From contig NZ_JNJP01000006.1 of assembly GCF_000701705.1 (NCBI RefSeq), positions 71,966-135,965 of the forward strand: DNA of 64,000 nucleotides. Direction: 5' to 3'. Position numbers and translations under genes: made by a program. Numbering within the stretch: the first letter of the stretch is position 1; each line of letters begins with the position of its first letter. Positions 7,261-15,900 of the stretch are shown here, one piece after another. Source of the DNA: Bilophila wadsworthia ATCC 49260 (GTDB taxonomy: Bacteria > Desulfobacterota > Desulfovibrionia > Desulfovibrionales > Desulfovibrionaceae). The notes under the pieces were generated by a model. That model saw only the letters and a program-made list of their open reading frames with translations. It did no database searches and was not told the DNA's origin.

Positions 7261-7997
7261 GGCCTCCGGTCGAGCACTACCTGCGTGAAGGTTCCATCTT
7301 CAAGATCAAAAAACAAGGCTTCCCGCCGGACGGGTTTTCCGGTCAGGATTTGGAGCACGAGCGCAGCCTGTAAGGACGCCGCAAGAAATACCGTGGGCGC
7401 GAGGTTGCCGAGGATTTCGTCGGGAGTAGGGCGATCGCCTTCTCCGGCGAGAAGAGACGCGGGCCCCGTCTCTCCCGGAAAGATGGCCTTGCACCAGCCC
7501 GTCAGCCCGGCTATGCCGGCACTGACCACGGGAACACCCTTTTCCGCGGCGGCCTTCTCGAGCGCCTGCCTGTCCGCAAGCCCTCCTAGCGCATCGACGA
7601 CAACGTCAGCATCCCGGAACAGATCGCACATCGATCCGAAGTCCTGTTTTTCCGTCACAGGGATGAAGCGGACGCCCGAATTGATTTGCCGGGCACGTAA
7701 ACGGGCCGCTTCCGCCTTATGAAGGCCGATATTTTCTTCCGTAGCGAGGAGCTGCCGGTTCAAGTTCGAAAGTTCAAAGACATCCATATCAACGCCGGTA
7801 ATCGTACCGATGCCGAGCCGCAGGAGCTCCTCAAGAACGGTCCCGCCCAAACCGCCAAGCCCTATGATGACAACATGCGCTTGCAAGAGTTTCTCTTGAT
7901 CCGTCCGGGAAAGGAAACGGGCGTTTCTCCAATAGCGTTCCGGTATGGCGTCGAGTGCGGCGGGAGTGTCCCTGTTCGTGCGTTCAGCGTCTTTCAT
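7257..7997 (-). CDS. ThiF/MoeB-family adenylyltransferase
   Basis: A 246-residue E1-like enzyme that would adenylate the C-terminal Gly of the MoaD-like partner. The nucleotide-binding GLGGLGG is at 46-52, followed by DMDVFELSNLNRQ (about 70-82) with the Asp and Arg that hold ATP. The N-terminal RYWRNARFL segment is typical of the MoeB/HesA group. The two CxxC pairs that bind zinc in most MoeB/ThiF proteins are absent; only isolated Cys residues remain. It overlaps the MoaD-like gene by four bases and follows the aldehyde oxidoreductase by 81 bases. Confidence 0.85.
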   Translation of the reverse strand: MKDAERTNRDTPAALDAIPERYWRNARFLSRTDQEKLLQAHVVIIGLGGLGGTVLEELLRLGIGTITGVDMDVFELSNLNRQLLATEENIGLHKAEAARLRARQINSGVRFIPVTEKQDFGSMCDLFRDADVVVDALGGLADRQALEKAAAEKGVPVVSAGIAGLTGWCKAIFPGETGPASLLAGEGDRPTPDEILGNLAPTVFLAASLQAALVLQILTGKPVRREALFFDLEDGTFTQVVLDRRP

Positions 7998-8014
7998 TGC
8001 CTTTCCTATGCGAA

Positions 8015-8047
8015 ATGGGGACGAAGCGTCGTGCGTTTCGTCCCCAT
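8015..8047. repeat. Intercistronic inverted repeat between oxidoreductase and ThiF-like genes
   Basis: ATGGGGACGAA at 8015-8025 pairs with TTTCGTCCCCAT at 8036-8047 (one unpaired base) around a 10-base loop. There is no T-run, so it is more likely an mRNA-stability or processing hairpin than a terminator. Confidence 0.6.
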
Positions 8048-8078
8048 ATTCATGAATATGCCTTAGCGGGCATAATTA

Positions 8079-9818
8079 TTAAAAATTGAATACGGAATCC
8101 AGATCTTCGTCCGAAACATCCCAACGCACATTGTGGGGGGCAACCGACTCACGGCTGAAGTACAAAGGCAACCGATCGTGGGCCTTGGTGAACCCGGCAG
8201 CGGCATTGAATGCCCGCTCCTTTCTGAGGATATCCTTGCCGAGCTCCGTCACGTCATCAAGGGTCATGTTCAGATCATACATGGCATTGATCGTATCGAC
8301 AAGAGCCTGCATGGTTTCAGGCTGATCGAGCAGGGCAAATGCCGTAAAGAGGCAATAGCCCGTGGCATCGATAGCGGCCGTAGCGATCTGCAGGTTCCGG
8401 GATATTTCGGCCTGCCCCTCTGCGGAAAGAGGATCGGTCTTGCCGCCGCATCCCAAGATGTTGGTCGCCACGGCATAGCCCGCCGTGTGGTCCGCTCCCA
8501 TGGTCGTCGTGGCATACGTCACACCCTGCCCCTTGACCGCACGGGGATCATAGGCGGGCATGGCCTGCCCCTTGACGACGGGCGCGCGCTCAATGCCAAA
8601 GCAGCGGGCCGTGGTGGCTGTTCCCGCACCAAGGATACGGCCCATAGGCGTACCCTTGCCGATTTCATGAATCATGGCGATGATGCCGTCGATGTCCCCC
8701 CATTTGAGGGCGCCGGCTTCCATAAGCACGCCGAGAGCCGCGCCGGTCTCGATGGTATCAAGCCCATAATCGTCCTCAAGACGGTCACAGAGGATGATTT
8801 TGTCCAAGTCATCCACGCCGCAATGCGCACCGTGCGACCAGACGGTTTCATACTCAGGCTGCTTGGACACGAATTCGCCGTTTTCATCCACGCAAATACC
8901 GGAACATTTCATAATGCAGCCGCGGTGACAGCCATGAGTGGGATTGCCGCCGCGACGTTTCTGGATTTCCACCATCGTCTCGGCACAAATCTTATCCGCG
9001 CCTTCAAAACGGCCGACCGAGAAATTTTTTGTGGGCAATCCGCCTGCTTCATTCAGGATATTGACGAGAACGTTGGTTCCGTACGTGGGAAGTCCCGTTC
9101 CGCATACGGGATGTGACGAAAGCCCCTGTGCGAAGGCCCGGCTCGCCGCTTTGAACGCTTCAGCGTTCTTCGGTTTGCGGATTACCGGAGTACCCGCCGG
9201 GTCCAGCACGATAGCCTTGATTCCCTTGGAGCCCATGACGGCTCCAACGCCGCCGCGCCCGGCATGGCGGGTAGCCCGGCCTTCAGGATCGGTAAAGCAG
9301 ATGGTGGAATTGCACATGAGCATTTCCCCGGCAGTCCCGATGGTCACATATCCGGGTTCCATGCCATATTTTTCCTGAAGGGCGGCAACTAGAGGATAGT
9401 TGGAAAACATACGGTATTCATTACATTTTTCAAACGTTACCGCGTCTTTCGTGATAACGATTTTCCACAGGTCGTCTGTTTTCCTTTCGCCTTCAATGAT
9501 GATGGCCGCATAGCCAAGGCGGGCCATGAACTGGCCGCCGGTGCCGCCCGAGTTGGATTCCTTGATGGTCCCCGTAAGCGGGCTTTTGCATCCGACCGAG
9601 ATGCGGCCCGACGACGCCGCAGCCGAACCAGCCATCAGGCCGGGAGAAAAAACGAGCTTGTTTTCAGGACCAAGAGGATGGCAATTCGGGGGGACTTCGT
9701 TGCATACGACGGTCGTCGTCATAGCGCGCCCTCCAAGGCCCGCGTACGCGCCGAGTTCCTCTATAGTAGCCACGGGGCCGTTTTCAGCGCCGACATTGAT
9801 ACGAAGCACTTTTTCCAT
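8079..9818 (-). CDS. Aldehyde ferredoxin oxidoreductase family protein (W/Mo-pterin)
   Basis: A 579-residue member of the tungsten-containing aldehyde:ferredoxin oxidoreductase family, which oxidises aldehydes to acids using a bis-pterin metal centre and one [4Fe-4S] cluster. The N-terminal domain (about 1-210) holds the pterin-binding GGTGGQF and HAGRGGVGAVMG segments. Cluster ligands appear as C297, C301 and C305 in a Cx3Cx3C run (C309 is close by), with the distal Cys at C489 in GYCLF. The spacing differs from the CxxCxxxC of classical AOR and recalls the YdhV-like branch, so the substrate may not be a simple aldehyde. ATG at 9818 is used because AGGAG lies eight bases upstream. Downstream genes supply MoaD and ThiF-like proteins. 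Confidence 0.85.
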   Translation of the reverse strand: MEKVLRINVGAENGPVATIEELGAYAGLGGRAMTTTVVCNEVPPNCHPLGPENKLVFSPGLMAGSAAASSGRISVGCKSPLTGTIKESNSGGTGGQFMARLGYAAIIIEGERKTDDLWKIVITKDAVTFEKCNEYRMFSNYPLVAALQEKYGMEPGYVTIGTAGEMLMCNSTICFTDPEGRATRHAGRGGVGAVMGSKGIKAIVLDPAGTPVIRKPKNAEAFKAASRAFAQGLSSHPVCGTGLPTYGTNVLVNILNEAGGLPTKNFSVGRFEGADKICAETMVEIQKRRGGNPTHGCHRGCIMKCSGICVDENGEFVSKQPEYETVWSHGAHCGVDDLDKIILCDRLEDDYGLDTIETGAALGVLMEAGALKWGDIDGIIAMIHEIGKGTPMGRILGAGTATTARCFGIERAPVVKGQAMPAYDPRAVKGQGVTYATTTMGADHTAGYAVATNILGCGGKTDPLSAEGQAEISRNLQIATAAIDATGYCLFTAFALLDQPETMQALVDTINAMYDLNMTLDDVTELGKDILRKERAFNAAAGFTKAHDRLPLYFSRESVAPHNVRWDVSDEDLDSVFNF

Positions 9819-10088
9819 GCCGCTTCTCCTGTTTTTTCTTTGAGCATAGCAAAACGGGAGCGTTGCGCAATATGTCATGGAAAACATAGGTGAAACATCT
9901 TTCGCTTTCGATGAGGGCAGAGGCATATGCTCATCCGGACATGCCGGAACAGGACGACTGCTGGAAATAATACATGTATCCAACCTATTCGTTTAGCTTC
10001 TTATCCCGAGGCAAGGCATCTCTCTGACAGGGGGAAGACGACAAAATGCCTCTTGCTTATTTCATCCACTGGACTTAGTAATCTTTTT
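9819..10088. other. Divergent intergenic region, oxidoreductase operon and PAP2 gene
   Basis: About 270 bases without a gene. It must hold both divergent promoters, but no clear -35/-10 pair stands out. A GATGAG/CTCATC hairpin at 9910-9935 would lie in the 5' leader of the oxidoreductase mRNA. Nothing else is recognised. Confidence 0.4.
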
Positions 10089-10796
10089 ATGAATCCAATA
10101 AGTTACCCTATCAGAATCCTTCTTGCTCCGTCCCCGGACTACCGATGGGGGGAGCATCTTTGCCTGTTGGCACCGCTTGGTGCCATTATGGCGTTCGTTA
10201 TCCTCTGCCTCGGCTGGTGGGGAGAACCCGTCCGCCAATTCTTTTCTCCGCTAGCGACAGCCGATATTCACATTACCCGCTTCATGAGCGTCGTTACCCA
10301 TATCGGCAATCCGCTCATCTATGTGTTTTATCTTGTGTTACTGCTTGTTGCTCTCACCAAGCGGGACTGGCGGGAAACAATGTTCGTTCTGCGTTGCGTT
10401 TTGTTCAGCGTCTTCTTTTTGTGCTTCGTCATGCAGATCATGAAATACGGGCTGGGTATGCCGAGACCGGGATTTCCCTGGCCTCCATACCCTTTGGGCT
10501 TTACCAATCAATATGCTTCGTTCCCTTCAGGGCATACGGCGACTATCATCACCGCAGCCGTGCCTCTGGCACTTTGGTTCAGAAACCGTCCTTTTTCCCT
10601 TTTCCTCTCGGCAGTAATCGCGCTCATGGGTTTTTCCCGAGTGTGGTTGGGGCAGCATCACCCCATAGATATTGTTGGAGGAATGCTTTTAGGGAGTATT
10701 GCCGCCAGGTGCATTGCCTGCGAGCGGCTCCCGATGGGAAAAGAAGAGCAGCAGGCGCTTGGCGAACAAAAAATACGAGAAGAAACGGGTAAATAA
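10089..10796 (+). CDS. PAP2-family membrane phosphatase
   Basis: A 235-residue membrane protein with five or six hydrophobic segments. The three lipid-phosphatase motifs are complete: KYGLGMPRP (Kx6RP), PSGHT, and SRVWLGQHHPIDIVGG (SRx5Hx3D). These residues form the phospho-His active site of type 2 phosphatidic acid phosphatases, which act on undecaprenyl pyrophosphate or other lipid phosphates. The start is the least certain part: ATG at 10089 has no good ribosome site, but upstream in-frame sequence is not protein-like. It is followed by eutS after 193 bases. Confidence 0.8.
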   Translation: MNPISYPIRILLAPSPDYRWGEHLCLLAPLGAIMAFVILCLGWWGEPVRQFFSPLATADIHITRFMSVVTHIGNPLIYVFYLVLLLVALTKRDWRETMFVLRCVLFSVFFLCFVMQIMKYGLGMPRPGFPWPPYPLGFTNQYASFPSGHTATIITAAVPLALWFRNRPFSLFLSAVIALMGFSRVWLGQHHPIDIVGGMLLGSIAARCIACERLPMGKEEQQALGEQKIREETGK

Positions 10797-10815
10797 GATT
10801 ACATCGCTGAAAGAT

Positions 10816-10866
10816 GCCTGCTCGCTGGCTTTGCTTTTGAAGCAAAGAGAGTATCGAGCCACAGGC
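10816..10866 (+). promoter_or_regulatory. Structured leader hairpin before eutS
   Basis: GCCTG (10816-10820) pairs with CAGGC (10862-10866), CTCG (10821-10824) with CGAG (10855-10858), and inside these CTTTGCTT (10829-10836) pairs with AAGCAAAG (10840-10847). There is no T-run. The element begins 20 bases after the PAP2 stop and lies 123 bases before eutS. Confidence 0.45.
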
Positions 10867-10989
10867 CTCTCACCCAACTCCTCCTTGAAATATGGAGCGG
10901 GTTCACTTATCCTTATCGGATTCGCACGGGTTGTGCGGTCAACGTCCTTCGCTGATGCACGCCAGACTGTGCGCAGGAGAATTGAGCTC

Positions 10990-11328
10990 ATGGAAGAAAA
11001 AGCACGTATCATTCAGGAACTCGTACCAGGGAAACAGGTTACGATTGCTCATCTGATCGCCCACCCTGACGAGGATCTCGCCAAAAAAATGGGCGTTCCC
11101 GGCGCTGAAGCGGTAGGGATCTTGACGTTGAGCCCTCGTGAAGCGGCTATGATCGCAGGCGACTTCGCTACAAAAGCCGCTTCCGTCCAGATCGGATTTG
11201 TGGATCGCTTCACCGGCGCACTGGTCATTCAGGGCTCCGTAGCCAGCGTGGAAGAAGCCTTACGCTATACGGTAAAAGCCCTTCACGACGTACTGGGCTT
11301 TGCCGCATGTGAAACGACCAAGAGTTAA
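10990..11328 (+). CDS. eutS: Bacterial microcompartment shell protein, EutS/PduU type
   Basis: A 112-residue circularly permuted BMC-domain protein. The start region (about 1-25), the PGAEAVGILTLSPREAAMIAGD segment near 36-57, and the GALVIQG strand near 75 follow the EutS/PduU pattern; E. coli EutS is 111 residues. Such proteins form hexameric shell tiles. ATG at 10990 is used because AGGAGA lies nine bases upstream; the longer open frame overlaps the PAP2 gene and is not protein-like. eutP follows after four bases. No other shell gene, ethanolamine or propanediol enzyme is present in the window. Confidence 0.85.
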   Translation: MEEKARIIQELVPGKQVTIAHLIAHPDEDLAKKMGVPGAEAVGILTLSPREAAMIAGDFATKAASVQIGFVDRFTGALVIQGSVASVEEALRYTVKALHDVLGFAACETTKS

Positions 11329-11332
11329 CCCG

Positions 11333-11773
11333 ATGAAACGTTACGTTCTTCTTGGCACGGTCGGCGCGGGTAAAAGCACATTATACGCGGCCCTTCACGG
11401 TATCGCGTGTGATGAGGCGAAAAAAACGCAGGCCATGCAATATGATCTGGACGGAGGCGTCGATACCCCCGGCGAATTCTTCTGTCACCCCATGTACTAT
11501 CCGGCATTGCTCAGCACCACTGTGGATACCGACGTGCTTATCTATGTTCACCCCGCCAACGATCCGCTGTGCCGCCTGCCCGCTGGTTTTCTGAATATCT
11601 ATACGCAGCGTGAGGTCATTTGCGCCATCACGAAAGTGGATCTGCCCGACGCCGATTTTGAAGCCACCAAGGCCATGCTCATGGACCACGGCGTTTCGGG
11701 GCCTTTCTTCCCTCTCGGAAAAGATCGCCCTGAACTCCTGCAGGAACTGGTGGATTGGCTCCAGAAGGAATAA
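11333..11773 (+). CDS. eutP: EutP/PduV-family P-loop protein
   Basis: A 146-residue small GTPase-like protein with Walker A GTVGAGKST at 8-16, a TPGEF switch-like segment near 44, and TKVDL near 102 as the NKxD equivalent. It matches EutP/PduV, proteins of ethanolamine and propanediol microcompartments. EutP of Salmonella has been reported to have acetate kinase activity. It is four bases downstream of eutS and followed by a strong terminator, so the two form a complete small operon. Confidence 0.85.
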   Translation: MKRYVLLGTVGAGKSTLYAALHGIACDEAKKTQAMQYDLDGGVDTPGEFFCHPMYYPALLSTTVDTDVLIYVHPANDPLCRLPAGFLNIYTQREVICAITKVDLPDADFEATKAMLMDHGVSGPFFPLGKDRPELLQELVDWLQKE

Positions 11774-11828
11774 GTTCCAACTGATGGTGAGTAGGGAGTA
11801 GGGCTGTATACGGTATTTTTTAAGATGG

Positions 11829-11862
11829 AAATCCCCCTTGAGTTTATGCTCAAGGGGGATTT
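11829..11862 (+). terminator. Terminator of eutS-eutP
   Basis: A 14-base inverted repeat (AAATCCCCCTTGAG and its complement) with a short loop, followed by T-rich sequence. Confidence 0.85.
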
Positions 11863-11952
11863 CTTATTTTCTAAAACTATTGTTCGTAGCGAAAACCGGA
11901 CTTTCCCGCGATGACATAGTGTCCCTGGCGAACGTGAATAAGGGCAGGAACG

Positions 11953-12165
11953 TTACTTTTTGGCCTTTTCGTAGGCTTTTTGCACCGCTTCGCCGGCGGC
12001 ATTGATACCTTCCTTGGCCTTGCCCTTAACCTTACTGAGATTATCCTTGGCGTCGTCAACGAAATCGCCCACGTTTTCCGTGACGGAATCCTTGGCGTCG
12101 CTCAGATAATCTGTGGTTTTGTCGAATGCATCCTTGGCTTTCTTCTTGAGCGTGCTGCTTTCCAT
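11953..12165 (-). CDS. Small charged CsbD/LEA-like stress protein
   Basis: A 70-residue protein that is almost half Lys, Asp and Glu, rich in Ala, with no Cys or Trp. It is predicted to be one long amphipathic helix. Repeated K-x-K-A-K-D/E-like blocks resemble CsbD and late-embryogenesis-abundant-type proteins that accumulate under stress. AAGGAGG lies seven bases before the ATG, so strong translation is expected. The family call is by composition only. Confidence 0.65.
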   Translation of the reverse strand: MESSTLKKKAKDAFDKTTDYLSDAKDSVTENVGDFVDDAKDNLSKVKGKAKEGINAAGEAVQKAYEKAKK

Positions 12166-12435
12166 TGAAAACCTCCTTTGGTTTCCATAACCATGCTCAA
12201 GAAGATGTTATACAAAAATGATTTTCCTGTGACTCTCTAAATTATATGACTTTTTAGCGTAACAACCTCTGAGTTCCGAACTTCCATTGAATGGAAGACA
12301 GGGACTGAGGAATTGCCCACCTTGTCCGCTGGGAAGCATAGGAACGCAACATGTTGGCGGGATACGTATAGTGTATGTTCGGCGAAGGGCTCTAAAACAT
12401 ATGTGAGGAGGACAATTTTAAAAATATGAAGAACC
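12166..12435. other. AT-rich intergenic region with palindrome upstream of the CsbD-like gene
   Basis: No gene is seen. On the minus strand a TATAAT near 12241-12247 lies upstream of the CsbD-like gene without a good -35. Further upstream sits a perfect 8-1-8 palindrome at 12281-12297. Confidence 0.4.
12281..12297. promoter_or_regulatory. Perfect 17-base palindrome, possible operator
   Basis: CTTCCATT and AATGGAAG flank one central G. It lies about 115 bases before the CsbD-like start and about 35 bases upstream of a TATAAT on the minus strand, a position suited to an activator site. The binding protein is unknown. Confidence 0.4.
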
Positions 12436-12482
12436 TAAAAAAAGCCCCCCCCTTCTCAATAAAACCGAGAAGGGGGGGGGTT
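12436..12482 (-). terminator. Terminator of dnaE-queD
   Basis: A 14-base GC-rich stem (CCCCCCCCTTCTC with its complement), followed on the minus strand by a run of seven T. It lies about 70 bases after the queD stop. Confidence 0.85.
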
Positions 12483-12553
12483 CTCCACATAGGCAGGGCA
12501 TATTTTGACAATACTACTGAAACTCAACTCGATCATTTTAATATGTTAAATCA

Positions 12554-12940
12554 TTATTCCTCTTCCATGTACGTTGCGGACTGGATGCCCTTTTCGGCTA
12601 CCGTTACGCTGTACATTTTCACCGTTTCGGGAAGAGAGGGTGCCATCTGATTCCAGATATAGCGCGCCAAGTTCTCTGAAGAGGGGTTCACGGCATCGAA
12701 CGGGGGCACATCATTGATATAGGCATGATCAAGAGGCTCGAGGGCCTGTTTGAGGAGGGCCTTAAGGTCGCCAAAATCCATGAGGAGTTCCGTATTCTGC
12801 GAGAGGGTATACCCTTTGACGACGACTTCGACGGCGTAGTTATGACCGTGGAGGTGTTCGCACTTTCCTTGATAGTGCCGAAGGGCGTGCGCGGCGCAGA
12901 ATTCGGAACGAACCGTAAGCTTCCAAAAAGGTCGAGACAT
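12554..12940 (-). CDS. queD: 6-carboxy-5,6,7,8-tetrahydropterin synthase
   Basis: A 128-residue QueD/PTPS-family enzyme that turns dihydroneopterin triphosphate into carboxytetrahydropterin for queuosine biosynthesis. Zinc ligands are H18, H31 and H33; C27 in KCEHLHGHNY is the catalytic Cys. Length (about 120-130) fits QueD. ATG at 12940 is used because AAAGGA lies a few bases upstream; the longer open frame runs into dnaE. It follows dnaE by 22 bases and probably shares its transcript. No other queuosine gene is in the window. Confidence 0.9.
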   Translation of the reverse strand: MSRPFWKLTVRSEFCAAHALRHYQGKCEHLHGHNYAVEVVVKGYTLSQNTELLMDFGDLKALLKQALEPLDHAYINDVPPFDAVNPSSENLARYIWNQMAPSLPETVKMYSVTVAEKGIQSATYMEEE

Positions 12941-12962
12941 GGTATTCCTTTCTTTCTGTATG

Positions 12963-15900
12963 TTATTGGATAGGATTAGCTGAACACCAGCGATGCATAT
13001 CCTGCTGGAAGGCCGGGCCGGGAGTGACCATCCACTGTGGGCCAAGCCGTACCCGGCAGAAGGTGCCGTCAAGGCAGAAAGCCAACTGCATTTCAGTGTT
13101 TCCTTTATGCCTTTCGAGAATGACCTTGAGCGATTCCATCCCTTCAGCGTTCAGGCGGCGGGGATCCAGCTCCCATGAAATGGGCGCGTCGCTTGCGGAG
13201 CAGGCGTCGTTCAAGGCCTGTACCGAAACGCCCCGCAGTTTGATTTCCTTGACCGGGGCCTCATCGTCCGAATCGTCATCCGAATCAGGAGAATAAGACG
13301 AGCTTTCTCTATTGTCGATAGTCGCGGTCAGTAAAAGCGGCTGTTCCGAGTTGAGCAGCTCTCGGCTGGCATTCAGCTCTTCCGTAAAGAACGTCACCTC
13401 ACCGGAAGCCGTAAGATCTTCCACAGCGACGAAGGCCATGCGGTTTCCACGTTTATTGAGGATTTCGCGGATACTCGTGACCAACACGGCGCACTTGATC
13501 GTCGCCTTGTCCGCCATTTCCCGGCAGTCTTCCAACGGGCGCAGATCCAGCCGATTCAGTTCATGCCGATAGGGCTGCAAAGGATGACTCGTCAAAAAGA
13601 AGCCAAGCGCTTCCTTCTCAAAGCGGAGCTTCTGATCCTCGTCCCACTCCGAAATACTTTCTTCCTCGCAGGAGAAGCCTATCCCCGACGCCTGATTTTC
13701 TTCAATTTTCTTGGGGGAAAGCGTCAACAAGGATATTTGGTTGGATTGTTTTTCCTTGATCTTCTTTTGAGCACGGGCGACCACTGGATCAATGGCCGCA
13801 ACCATAGCGGCGCGGGAACAGCCGAAGCAATCCAGCGCTCCTCCCTTGATGAGGCTTTCCAAGACCCGTTTTGTGACTTTCCGCAGGCTGACGCGAATAC
13901 ACAGATCCAAGAACGAAAGGAATGGCCCGTCCTTCTCACGGGCTGCAACGATTTCGCGGATGGCTTCATCACCAACGTTTTTGATCCCTCCCAAACCGTA
14001 AACCACCGCCTCGTCTCGCACGATGAACTCGCGGCGGCTGACCTGGACATCAGGCTGCCGGACTTCAATGTCATTGTCCTTGCAGGCGGCAATGTACTTG
14101 AGGATCTTATCCTGATTGCCGATTTCCGAAGTGAGCAGGGCGGCCATGAATTCCACCTTGTGGTGGGTCTTCAGATACGCCGTATGGTAAGAAATGAGCG
14201 CATACGCGGCGGAGTGCGATTTGTTGAAACCGTATTCCGCGAATTTTTCCATCAAGTCAAAGATTTCCGTCGCCTTTTCCTTACTGGTGCCATTCTTGAC
14301 GGCACCGTCCACGAAAAGGGTTCGTTCTTTGGCCATGGCTTCGGCGTTTTTCTTCCCCATCGCTCGCCGGAGCAGGTCTGCGCCGCCGAGGGTATACCCG
14401 GCGACAATCTGCGCGATCTGCATGACCTGTTCCTGATAGACGATAACCCCGTAGGTGTCTTTCAGGCAGCCTTCCAACGACGGCAGCGGATAGGTGACGT
14501 CCACTTCTCCGTGCTTGCGCTTGATGAATTCATCGACCATGCCGGAACCGAGCGGGCCGGGCCGGTACAGCGCCAGCATAGCGATGATGTCTTCAAAGCA
14601 GTTCGGGCAGAGCATACGCAAGTACTGGCGCATACCCGAGCTTTCCACCTGAAACACGCCGTCCGTATCGCCCCGGGAAAAGACATCGTAGGTATCGGGG
14701 TCCGTCAAAGGAAGGATGTCAAGGTTGGGAGCCTTCTTTCCTTGTTCTTCAATGGCTTTCAGGGTGTTGTCGATCAGGGTCATGGTCCGCAGACCAAGGA
14801 AGTCGAACTTCACGAGCCCCACTTTCTCGACCATTTTCATATCGAACTGGGTGACAAGTTCGCCTTTTTTCCCCCGATAGATAGGCAAGTATTCATCCAT
14901 CGGCTTGTCGGAAACCACCACACCCGCAGCGTGCGTCGATGCGTGACGTGACAACCCCTCCAGACGCATGGAGATGTCGATCAGTTTGCGGATGATCTGA
15001 TCTTCCTTATAGAGGGTCGCCAGCTCGGGCTCCGCGTCCAGCGCCTTCTTGATGGTCATCTTGAGATCATCAGGGATGAGCTTGGCGATACGGTCGGTTT
15101 CCTTGAAGGACATGTCCAGTGCACGCCCTACGTCGCGGACCACCGCTTTGGCTTTCATTTTTCCGAACGTCGTGATCTGCGATACGGAATCAATACCGTA
15201 TTTTTGGCTCACATACTGGATCACGCGGGTACGCTTGTCTTCGCAGAAGTCAACGTCGATATCGGGCAGGCTGACGCGTTCGATATTCAGGAAGCGTTCG
15301 AAAATGAGATTGTAGGGCAGGGGATCAAGGTTTGTGATACGCAAAGCCCACGCGACGATCGAACCGGCCGCGGAACCACGACCGGGACCGACCGGGATGT
15401 CGTTCCCCTTCGCCCAGTTGATGAAGTCCTGCACGATCAGAAAATACCCCGGAAAACCCATCTCGCAGATGACCTTCAGTTCCATTTCGAGACGATCCCA
15501 ATAAATTTGGGGATCAATCGTGTCCCGATCGGGGTGCAGTTCCAGGCGCTGTTTGAGGCCTTCACGCGCAAGGCGCTGGAACTCCGTCGACAGGGTCATC
15601 CCTTCCGGAAGTTCGTATACGGGGAAGTAGTGATGCGTGAAGTCCATCTCCACATGGCATTCTTCAGCTATGCGGACCGTATTGGAAAGGGCTTCGGGAA
15701 TATGCTTGAACGCCTGTTCCATCTCCTCAGCGGATTTATAATAGAGATCCCGCGCTTCAAAACGCATCCGTTTTGCGTCATTGACTTTGGCCTGCGTCTG
15801 AATACACAGCAGGACGTCATGGGCCTCAACGTCGTCCGCGTTCAGGTAATGGCAGTCGTTCGTCGCAACCAAAGGAACTTTGGTATGCTCCGCAAGCTCC

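Noticed and set aside
10699..10989. A longer N terminus for the EutS protein
   Set aside because: The added sequence overlaps the PAP2 gene, is not BMC-like, and the internal ATG at 10990 has a good ribosome site.
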